From an uncultured Solobacterium sp. (GTDB lineage Bacteria > Bacillota_I > Bacilli_A > Erysipelotrichales > Erysipelotrichaceae): a stretch of DNA of 12,860 nucleotides. The notes under the pieces are model-generated. The model did no database searches. It saw nothing but the letters and a program-made list of their open reading frames with translations, and was not told the origin of the DNA. Position 1 is the first letter of the stretch; each line of letters starts with the position of its first letter. Location of the stretch: NCBI GenBank assembly GCA_905194705.1, contig CAJJTI010000045.1:1-12860 (forward strand), given 5' to 3'. Shown here in pieces: positions 5,630-11,836 of the stretch. The translations under genes and the position numbers were made by a program.

Positions 5630-7033
5630 TTGTATCTCATCTTCTTATTCGGTGGCTATGCTACAGTTCTTGTAGTATGGTTGCCGATTTTCTCTTTAAC
5701 ATTCGATGCTAATGGGTTGAAGATTACTAATGGTATAAATACATTCACAGTAAATCCTAATGATAATTCAGGTCTATTGAAAATATCTAAAGGCAGTGAG
5801 GATATCTTTTATGTGGATAATAATGGGAATCTGAATATGACTGGAATTATTAAGAGTGCTTCTTTTCGTGGTGGCTCTATTGGTATTGGTGGGTCAAATA
5901 ATGATAATTTTGTTGTTAATTCTAATGGAAATATAGTATCAAAAGGAAGTATGAGTTTAGCAAATGGTGGTATTACATATGATGTCACTAACGGATTGAA
6001 TGTTATAGGCAAAGTAACTGCAACAAGTGGAACGTTTACTGGTATTATAAATGCAAATGGTGGTACTTTTTCTAACATAATTACTTGTACTGGAACTATT
6101 TCTGGCGGAAGCATAAGCGGTTCTACTATTTCTGGCGGAAGCATAAATATTGGGAATAATGTTTTTAGTGTGGATATTAATGGTAAATTAAAAGCTTCAA
6201 ATGCTTCCATAGTCGGCAATATAACAGCTACGTCAATAAAAGCAAAAGGATCTTATTATATATATGATACAGACTTTGACAGTGCCAATAAAATTTTATC
6301 GTATACGTCAGATAATACAAGTGACACAAAATATAATATAGGAAGATTATCTAAAAATGGTTACTCCGATAATTTAAATTATATATCATTTGAAGATATG
6401 TCTCAAGATAGAAGTATTATTTTTCATACTGAATATGTTAATCTTGGAAAATATTGTACTATTAGTAATTTTGATGTCTCTAATAACACTATTTTTAATG
6501 ACGATGGAATAATCTCTTTAGATACAGACACAATCGGTATTATTTTAAGTAATGATGAAACAGCATTCAGACCATTATCTAAATGTGCAGATTCACTTAA
6601 ATTAGGCACAGCTAGTAATAAATTTGGACAAATCTATTCTTCAAATTCTGCTATTTCCACTTCTGATAAAAATTTAAAAAAAGATATCACACCACTAGAC
6701 GAAAAATATCTACAATTATTTTTATTATTACAACCTGTATCATATCTATTCAAAAATGGAACAAGTGGAAGAACTCATATAGGGTTTATATCACAGGATG
6801 TAGAAGAAGCGATGATTAAGTGTGGAATATCAGACCTAGAGTTTGCTGGATTCTGTAAAGATGTCAAAAAGAAATATACCACTGACGAAAATGGAGATGA
6901 AATTGAATCAGATGATTTAGATGAAAACGGTAATGTTCAATATATCTATTCATTGCGTTATGAAGAATTTATTGGATTAATAACAAAAGCGGTACAAGTA
7001 TTATGGAATAAAATGGAGGAATTAAAATCATGA
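5630..7033 (+). CDS. Tail spike/fibre C-terminal part with S74 self-cleaving domain, 5' end uncertain
   Basis: From about residue 25 (FDANGLKITNG) this is a Gly/Asn/Ser-rich beta-structured tail protein with repeated SGG/GxSI units like the distal half of Tal/spike proteins. Its C-terminus is a peptidase S74 intramolecular chaperone: STSDKNLKKDI with the Ser345/Lys350 dyad, then HIGFISQDVEEAM and a C-terminal coiled coil. S74 domains fold the fibre trimer and then cut themselves off. The frame opens at TTG 5630 with no ribosome site; the first 25 residues are hydrophobic and unlike a tail protein, and the frame has a stop at 5609. The next ATG is at 5837, also without a good site. The usual large N-terminal endopeptidase/Tal domain is absent. 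The gene is probably 5'-truncated or the 3' exon of an interrupted gene. It overlaps the next gene by ATGA. Confidence 0.7.
   Translation: MYLIFLFGGYATVLVVWLPIFSLTFDANGLKITNGINTFTVNPNDNSGLLKISKGSEDIFYVDNNGNLNMTGIIKSASFRGGSIGIGGSNNDNFVVNSNGNIVSKGSMSLANGGITYDVTNGLNVIGKVTATSGTFTGIINANGGTFSNIITCTGTISGGSISGSTISGGSINIGNNVFSVDINGKLKASNASIVGNITATSIKAKGSYYIYDTDFDSANKILSYTSDNTSDTKYNIGRLSKNGYSDNLNYISFEDMSQDRSIIFHTEYVNLGKYCTISNFDVSNNTIFNDDGIISLDTDTIGIILSNDETAFRPLSKCADSLKLGTASNKFGQIYSSNSAISTSDKNLKKDITPLDEKYLQLFLLLQPVSYLFKNGTSGRTHIGFISQDVEEAMIKCGISDLEFAGFCKDVKKKYTTDENGDEIESDDLDENGNVQYIYSLRYEEFIGLITKAVQVLWNKMEELKS
5658..5678 (+). repeat. Inverted repeat at the edge of fibre homology
   Basis: ATGCTACA (5658-5665), loop GTTCT, then TGTAGTAT (5671-5678) form an 8-bp hairpin with one G-T pair. 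No U-tract follows, so it is not a simple terminator. It sits about 25 nt before the point where the downstream frame starts to look like a tail protein, so it may mark an insertion or recombination junction. Confidence 0.4.
6096..6147 (+). repeat. Direct repeat, 30-bp period, inside the fibre gene
   Basis: A 22-nt sequence ending in CTGGCGGAAGCATAA occurs at 6096-6117 and again, identical, at 6126-6147. The codons are identical and encode the TISGGSI unit twice, which indicates a recent duplication that lengthens the beta-structured shaft. Confidence 0.75.
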
Positions 7034-7404
7034 AATTAACAGCATTTAATATTTTAGCAATATGCGAATCATTAGCAAAAATCTCAGAAAAGGAATTTGA
7101 TCTTAATACAGCTTGCCTTATTGCAGGCAATCTTAATAATTTATCTGTTCCAAGAGAAACGATTGATAATAAAAGAAATGAAATCATTGCTAAATATGCA
7201 CAGAAAAATAAAGAAGGGGAAATTGATTATGCGGATGATGGTACTGTAAAGATTGTGGATATCAAAAAATTTAATGATGATATAAATAATCTGATGCTCT
7301 CTTCTGTCGATGTAGAGTTAAAAAAGATACCTAAAAAAGCTTTTGAAGATATGAATATTTCACCAAAAGATATTCTGCCTATAATCAATCTCTTAGAGGA
7401 ATAA
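7030..7404 (+). CDS. Small conserved-type phage tail-region protein, function unknown
   Basis: A 124-residue acidic/lysine-rich protein without signal peptide or membrane segment. The N-terminal part (MKLTAFNILAICESLAKIS, a helix; then AGNLNNLSVPRETIDNKRNEIIAKYAQK) looks helical. A short acidic hairpin-like stretch follows (GEIDYADDGTVKI), then FNDDINNLMLSSVDVELKKIPKKAFEDM and a Leu/Ile-rich end. I recall similar small proteins between fibre and baseplate genes in Clostridia phages but cannot name the family with confidence. The start ATG overlaps the upstream stop (ATGA), with GGAGGA 9 nt before it (7015-7020), so it is translationally coupled to the fibre gene. It may be a fibre chaperone or assembly factor, but only position supports that. 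Confidence 0.75.
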   Translation: MKLTAFNILAICESLAKISEKEFDLNTACLIAGNLNNLSVPRETIDNKRNEIIAKYAQKNKEGEIDYADDGTVKIVDIKKFNDDINNLMLSSVDVELKKIPKKAFEDMNISPKDILPIINLLEE

Positions 7405-7408
7405 AATT

Positions 7409-8230
7409 ATGTTTACAGATTTTGAATATGATGGAGAGTCCTTATCCGATTACAAACTAATGGTTGGTGTAATAAATGGTTCTAGTGGTGTTCAAACTGT
7501 TTCTTCTGGGGCTGAACTTACATTTAATCAGGTACGCCCAGTAGGAAGCAGTAGATTCAATATCACATCAGCAGTATATGAATCTGCTTATAGCACCTCA
7601 TTTGAAGTTTTTCGTAATCCATGTCTTGCATCTAGTCAAGATGAAATGAGTCTTTCAATCGAAGAAATTTCGGCTATTCAACGTTGGTTATGTCGTAAAG
7701 ATGGGTATAAACGCTTTAAAATTAATCAGGATGGCTTTGAACACGTTTATTGGAATGGAACATTCAGTAGTAAACAAATCGAGCTAAATGGTCAAATAAT
7801 CGGCTTAGAATTAACATTATATACCGATTCTTCATTTGCTTTTATGGACGAAGTATCTGTTGAGTATAATTGCTCGGCAGGTACTTCATTTCATTTTTGG
7901 GATAATTCAGATGAGATTACAGATTTTAACAATCAATTATTACCAAATTTAGAAATAACAATTTTGTCAAAAGGTAATTTCAAATTAGAAAACTCTCGTG
8001 ATAATAAAGTTATGAAAATAGATAATTGTGTATCTAATGAGATAATATCTATCAATGGTAAGAATCAATTAATATCATCTTCTGAATCATCACATGATCT
8101 TGCAAATGATTTTAATTACTTTTTCCCAAGAATTATTAATTCATATAATGATAGGTGCAATATTTTTACACCAAATTTAGATTGTAAAATTAAGATTACT
8201 TACTCTCCTATTCGGAAAGTTGGTATTTAG
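7409..8230 (+). CDS. Distal tail (Dit)-like protein
   Basis: A 273-residue baseplate hub protein of the siphovirus tail family. The N-terminal half (about 1-155) has the Dit pattern: a short opening strand (FTDFEYDG), SDYKLMVGVINGSSGVQTV, an arm region FNQVRPVGSSRFNITSAVY, FEVFRNPC, then ISAIQRWLCRKDGYKRFKI and a YWNGTFSS strand. This half forms the ring beneath the tail tube. The C-terminal half (about 170-273) is beta-rich and resembles the galectin-like domain of Dit proteins. The start ATG has AGAGGA 8 nt upstream, inside the end of the previous gene. The family normally sits between tape measure and Tal genes; here it follows a fibre end instead, which is unusual. The stop codon overlaps the ribosome site of the next gene. 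Confidence 0.8.
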   Translation: MFTDFEYDGESLSDYKLMVGVINGSSGVQTVSSGAELTFNQVRPVGSSRFNITSAVYESAYSTSFEVFRNPCLASSQDEMSLSIEEISAIQRWLCRKDGYKRFKINQDGFEHVYWNGTFSSKQIELNGQIIGLELTLYTDSSFAFMDEVSVEYNCSAGTSFHFWDNSDEITDFNNQLLPNLEITILSKGNFKLENSRDNKVMKIDNCVSNEIISINGKNQLISSSESSHDLANDFNYFFPRIINSYNDRCNIFTPNLDCKIKITYSPIRKVGI

Positions 8231-8244
8231 GAGGTGATTTCGAA

Positions 8245-9039
8245 ATGATTTTTAATCAAAAGATTACTTTAGATCTGACCATAGACAGGGTACAAAATGT
8301 TCATTGTTCAAAGGATGATGACGAATCAAGAAAGATATTGATTACTCTCTCTGATAAAGGGAAACCATATACTGTTCCAACTAATTCTGTAATTCATTTA
8401 AAGATTTCTAAACCTGATGGAACTTTTGTGTATATAGACGAAGATGATACTTCACATTTATCCAGAAATACAGATGGAACAATTGCTATTATACTCTCTG
8501 ATCAAGCAACATGTGTGCCAGGTATTTGTGAATCAGAATTTCAAATTATTGAATCTAATACCATCGTTACATCAAGAAAATTTAATATTATTGTAAAGAA
8601 ATCTGTTGTTGATGGCAAAACTATAGAATCTGCTATTGAGTCAAATGTAATAAATAAAATGATTAAGCATTTAATTGATTATGCAAATCCACATAAAGTA
8701 ACAAAAGCACAAGTTGGTTTAGAAAATGTCCCAAATGTATCAACAAATGACCAAACTCCAACTTATACAGAAGCTACTACATTCGAAAATATATCGAGTG
8801 GCGAAAAATTATCTATTGCATTTGGTAAAATCAAAAAGGCAATCAGCACTTTGATAAGTCATATTTCAACAAAAGCAACTATTAGTCAGGAAGGACATAC
8901 AAAATTAACAGATAGTGTTTCAAGTACATCTATTGATACCGCTGCTACTCCAAATTCTGTAAAAATTGTTAATGATAAGATTGAACAGGAAATAGATGAT
9001 GTAATAACTCACGAGCAAATTGACTCGTTATTCTTATAA
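8245..9039 (+). CDS. BppU-type baseplate upper protein with fibre repeats
   Basis: A 264-residue baseplate adaptor that links receptor-binding fibres to the hub. The N-terminal domain (about 1-125) has the BppU look: FNQKITLDLT, alternating strands ITLSDKGKPYTVPTNSVIHLKISKPDGT and CVPGICESEFQII, then SRKFNIIVKKSVVDG. A linker carries NPHKVTKAQVGLENV (148-162), a phage tail-collar repeat, and the C-terminal region has HTKLTDSVSS...TAATPNSVK (218-240), the phage fibre repeat usually seen as KLSDS...AATPKAVK. The start ATG follows an excellent AGGAGGTGAT (8230-8239). This ribosome site overlaps the Dit stop, so expression is probably high and coupled. Confidence 0.85.
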   Translation: MIFNQKITLDLTIDRVQNVHCSKDDDESRKILITLSDKGKPYTVPTNSVIHLKISKPDGTFVYIDEDDTSHLSRNTDGTIAIILSDQATCVPGICESEFQIIESNTIVTSRKFNIIVKKSVVDGKTIESAIESNVINKMIKHLIDYANPHKVTKAQVGLENVPNVSTNDQTPTYTEATTFENISSGEKLSIAFGKIKKAISTLISHISTKATISQEGHTKLTDSVSSTSIDTAATPNSVKIVNDKIEQEIDDVITHEQIDSLFL

Positions 9040-9056
9040 ATAAGGAGGAAACGCAA

Positions 9057-11135
9057 ATGGCAAAATTAGACTTTGATGGTCTTAGTTATTTTTGGAGTAA
9101 AGGCAAAACATATATATCTAATTTATTAAAAGGAAAAGCTGATTCGTCTCATACTCATGACGATAGATATTATACTGAATCTGAGATTAATATAAAATTA
9201 AATGGTAAAGCAAATAGCAGTCATACACATGGAAACGAAGATATTACATCACTTGACGCAAGTAAAATTACAAGTGGTACAATTAGTATAGACAGACTTC
9301 CACAGGGAGCATTGGAAAGACTGACTGTTGTAGCTGATGATACGGCAAGATTTAAACTTACTTCTGCTGCTGTCCAGAAGGGAGATACTGTAAAGGTTAC
9401 TTCTACTGAGAAAATGTATTATGTAGTCGACGAAACAAAACTTTCTACAGAAGAAGGTTATGAAATTTATGCGGCTGGTACGGCTGCTAGTGTACCTTGG
9501 AGTGGAATTACTGACAAACCAGAAACATATACTCCTTCAAATCACAATCACACTGTTTCAGAAATCAGTGATTTTCCATCCTCTTTGCCTGCTAATGGAG
9601 GGAACGCTTCTACAGTAAATGGACATACAATTAACAGTGATGTTCCTGCTGATGCTAAATTTACAGATACAATATATACTCATCCTACCACGTCAGGAAA
9701 TAAACATATCCCTTCTGGTGGTTCATCTGGACAAGTATTAGGTTGGCAATCAGATGGTATCGCTAAATGGGTAGCCAATGAAAATAGTGGTGGCTATATT
9801 AATTTAGGTCAGTTTAATAACAATAATCGTACCATTAATTTAGATACTTATAAACCATATGCTGAATGTGATAGTAAAGGAGATAATACTACATGGTTTG
9901 TTCCTAATGATCGAAATTGTGTAGCTTGGATTAGAAGCATTGATAATACAGGTACAAATCCACCACAATTTGGTGGCAGTAAAATTTGGTTTTATTTTAG
10001 AAGTACAATGGTTAATGGTATGCCACTACAAGAAATTGTGGTATATAATGGGTTAGGACTTAGTGGCAATCAAAATGTATATTTACAAAGAGCTTATTGT
10101 AATTCAGCATGGACTGCATGGTGGGGAGATACAGATTATCTAAAATTAGTTGGTGGAGTAATGACTGGCACTCTTTGTTTCTCGCAAGGAAGTCCTATTC
10201 AAATGAAACCTGCATCGTGGACATCTTACGTACAAACATTAATCTGTGACGGAAATGTAAAAGTTGGTGTAAATAATTTTTCTAGTTTTTGGAATAATGC
10301 AATCAATTTAATCATGCCATCAACAGCAGCAACTTATATACGTTGGAAAAATGGAAGTGGATGCTATTTTCAAGCTATTACTGATACCAATGGAACTATA
10401 GACAATAAATTAGCTATTACTCCCAGTAATATATTATTATCATATGGGCTTCCTTTATATGAAGCAGTCTCTAATAATGGATCGCTGACATCTTATAGGT
10501 TGATTAGTGTAAATACATCAGCTAATTTACATATAGGAGGAAATACATCTACCGGAAATAATAATATTTCAAGTGCTATATTATCCGTCTTGAATTGTCA
10601 ATATGGTTTCTATGATACTGCATTCAGAGTAATGGAGGCTTATGACAATAAAGTTTCATTAGGTGGTGGTTATGCAAGATGGACACAAGTATATGCTAAA
10701 AACACTTCTATTTCTACATCTGATAGAAACCTTAAACATGATATTCATGATATTGACGATAATCTTATTAAATTATTTTTTAAAATAAAACCAAAAACTT
10801 ACTACTTCAACGATGGGGATAGAATTCATATTGGTTTAATAGCACAGGATTTTGAAGATTCAATGCATGAATTAGGATTATCAGAAAATGACTATGGTAT
10901 TATCTGTAAAGATATTTTATATGATTATACAAAATTTGATGAAGATGGTGTTCCGATCGAAGATTCAAAAGTTCCTAAAAAAGACGAAGACGGGAATATC
11001 ATCTATAGATACTCTTTCAGATATGAAGAATTAATAACATTGATCGTACAAGTAGTACATAATCAGCAAAAAGAACTCGATGATATTAGAGACAATATTG
11101 CAGAGTTAAATCAAAAATTAGAAAACTTAAAATAA
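9057..11135 (+). CDS. Tail fibre (receptor-binding) with C-terminal S74 chaperone
   Basis: A 692-residue trimeric fibre. The N-terminal shaft carries His-x-His repeats in SSHTHDDRYY (30-39), SSHTHGNEDI (54-63) and NHNHTVSEI (162-170), which in other fibres coordinate metal ions along the trimer axis. An intervening segment contains ALERLTVVADDTARFKL and SGITDKPETYTP. A middle beta domain (about 250-360) has YINLGQFNNN, WFVPNDRNC and YLQRAYCNSAWTAWWG, like pyocin-knob receptor modules. The C-terminus is peptidase S74: STSDRNLKHDI with the Ser555/Lys560 dyad, HIGLIAQDFEDSM, FRYEELITLI and a terminal coiled coil (DDIRDNIAELNQKLENL). Cleavage before Ser555 would release about 138 residues. The start ATG is 8 nt after AAGGAGG. 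A terminator follows. Confidence 0.88.
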   Translation: MAKLDFDGLSYFWSKGKTYISNLLKGKADSSHTHDDRYYTESEINIKLNGKANSSHTHGNEDITSLDASKITSGTISIDRLPQGALERLTVVADDTARFKLTSAAVQKGDTVKVTSTEKMYYVVDETKLSTEEGYEIYAAGTAASVPWSGITDKPETYTPSNHNHTVSEISDFPSSLPANGGNASTVNGHTINSDVPADAKFTDTIYTHPTTSGNKHIPSGGSSGQVLGWQSDGIAKWVANENSGGYINLGQFNNNNRTINLDTYKPYAECDSKGDNTTWFVPNDRNCVAWIRSIDNTGTNPPQFGGSKIWFYFRSTMVNGMPLQEIVVYNGLGLSGNQNVYLQRAYCNSAWTAWWGDTDYLKLVGGVMTGTLCFSQGSPIQMKPASWTSYVQTLICDGNVKVGVNNFSSFWNNAINLIMPSTAATYIRWKNGSGCYFQAITDTNGTIDNKLAITPSNILLSYGLPLYEAVSNNGSLTSYRLISVNTSANLHIGGNTSTGNNNISSAILSVLNCQYGFYDTAFRVMEAYDNKVSLGGGYARWTQVYAKNTSISTSDRNLKHDIHDIDDNLIKLFFKIKPKTYYFNDGDRIHIGLIAQDFEDSMHELGLSENDYGIICKDILYDYTKFDEDGVPIEDSKVPKKDEDGNIIYRYSFRYEELITLIVQVVHNQQKELDDIRDNIAELNQKLENLK

Positions 11136-11146
11136 ACTATCATTTT

Positions 11147-11171
11147 CAGTAGTCATATACTACTGTTTTTT
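11147..11171 (+). terminator. Rho-independent terminator between fibre and holin-like genes
   Basis: CAGTAGT (11147-11153), loop CATAT, ACTACTG (11159-11165), then TTTTTTATTAC. The 7-bp stem is modest, so read-through into the holin-like gene is likely. It would lower holin expression relative to tail genes. Confidence 0.75.
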
Positions 11172-11196
11172 ATTACTTTTTTGAGAGGAGAATGTC

Positions 11197-11532
11197 ATGG
11201 ATGAGAAAGAAATCGTTGAAAGATTAACAAAGGTAGAGGAACGTTCTAAATCCAATACACATAGACTTGAAAAATTAGAACCCATTGTTGGTGAAATTCA
11301 TACTATGTCCAAAACAATGATTCAGCTTGTAGAGGAAGTAAAACACACTAATGAAACAGTAAGTGCTTTAGATACTAAAGTTGATCGTATGGATAATCGT
11401 GTAGATGATATCGAACGTGCACCAGCAGATAATTTAAATTCATACAAACGAACTGCTATTACAGCAATGATTAGTACAGTTGCAGGTGCTTTGGCAACTG
11501 GATTAATTTTTATCATTGCACAGGTAATTTAA
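11197..11532 (+). CDS. Holin-like / XhlA-type coiled-coil membrane protein
   Basis: 111 residues. The N-terminal 75 residues form a long charged coiled coil (KEIVERLTKVEERS, then SKTMIQLVEEVKHTNETVSAL and KVDRMDNRVDDIE). A short linker leads to one C-terminal membrane helix, TAMISTVAGALATGLIFIIA (about 89-108). This architecture matches XhlA/haemolysin-type holin accessory proteins found at the start of lysis cassettes. The start ATG has AGAGGAG 6 nt upstream. It lies after the fibre gene, the usual place for lysis genes, but no endolysin follows before the terminators and the convergent integrase. Another single-helix phage membrane protein cannot be excluded. Confidence 0.65.
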   Translation: MDEKEIVERLTKVEERSKSNTHRLEKLEPIVGEIHTMSKTMIQLVEEVKHTNETVSALDTKVDRMDNRVDDIERAPADNLNSYKRTAITAMISTVAGALATGLIFIIAQVI

Positions 11533-11534
11533 AA

Positions 11535-11563
11535 ATGGCTAGTGATATGGATTCACTAGCCAT
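11535..11563 (+). terminator. Terminator after the holin-like gene
   Basis: A perfect 11-bp stem (11535-11545 with 11553-11563) and a 7-nt loop lie 2 nt after the stop codon. The following sequence is CATCTTTATAAAAAAA, a weak U-tract for the plus strand; reading on the minus strand, the run of T before the stem is stronger, so it may act bidirectionally. Confidence 0.7.
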
Positions 11564-11594
11564 CATCTTTATAAAAAAATGAGATAATATCAGA

Positions 11595-11611
11595 TGTTAT
11601 TAATTCTAACA
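11595..11611. repeat. Small palindrome in the holin-integrase gap
   Basis: TGTTA-TTAATTC-TAACA is an imperfect dyad between the two terminators. It could be an operator or lie in the phage attachment region, which is often next to the integrase gene. No core site can be identified without a host junction. Confidence 0.3.
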
Positions 11612-11630
11612 TATATATTTCTATAATACA

Positions 11631-11665
11631 ATAGGGAACAGTTAAAAAGCTGTTCCCTATTTTTT
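11631..11665 (+). terminator. Strong, probably bidirectional terminator before convergent integrase block
   Basis: A perfect 11-bp stem (ATAGGGAACAG 11631-11641 with CTGTTCCCTAT 11650-11660), with an 8-nt loop, is followed by TTTTT. It ends plus-strand late transcription. It starts immediately beyond the 3' end of the minus-strand small ORF, so it probably serves that operon too. Confidence 0.85.
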
Positions 11666-11834
11666 ACGATTTTTTATAATAGTTTTCATACCAACGTTCT
11701 TTTCGGATATATCCATTATCTGTCTTCGAATCAATCTTTTCTTGAAAACTGCATTTGGATTTTAATATGCATTCCTGTTCTACTGGTAAAAAATATGGAC
11801 ATTTATTTATATCTTTATCAAGAAAGAATTTTAT
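11664..11834 (-). CDS. Small Cys-containing ORF downstream of the integrase, non-standard start
   Basis: An open frame of 56 codons directly after the integrase on the minus strand. It encodes a hydrophilic protein with three cysteines (NKCPYFLPVEQECILKSKCS) and an aromatic/basic end (IRKERWYENYYKK). I do not recognise it; the Cys spacing could bind a metal, as in small integrase-linked accessory proteins. A good AGGAG (11843-11847) lies 8 nt before an in-frame ATA at 11834, but there is no ATG, GTG or TTG at that position. Either AUA is used as start, translation is by read-through/reinitiation from the overlapping integrase end, or the start has mutated. Spacing, codon pattern and amino-acid composition favour a real gene. 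Confidence 0.5.
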   Translation of the reverse strand: MKFFLDKDINKCPYFLPVEQECILKSKCSFQEKIDSKTDNGYIRKERWYENYYKKS

Positions 11835-11836
11835 TT

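Noticed and set aside
5496..5675. About 58-codon open frame (contains YRNQTYGERFEAFSN) in a different frame of the same block
   Set aside because: No start codon with ribosome site and no family resemblance; kept only as a possible remnant of an interrupted tail gene.
5398..5712. 104-codon open frame from TTG in the structured block
   Set aside because: No ribosome site, Cys/His/Trp-rich unordered composition, overlaps hairpins and the fibre frame; reads like translated non-coding RNA.
5809..6219. 136-codon minus-strand frame, Pro/Leu/Ile-rich
   Set aside because: Antisense shadow of the Gly/Asn/Ser-rich fibre repeats; no ribosome site.
6600..11100. Diversity-generating retroelement acting on the tail fibres
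   Set aside because: No reverse transcriptase gene in the window, and I saw no template/variable repeat pair with adenine-biased differences between the two fibre ends.
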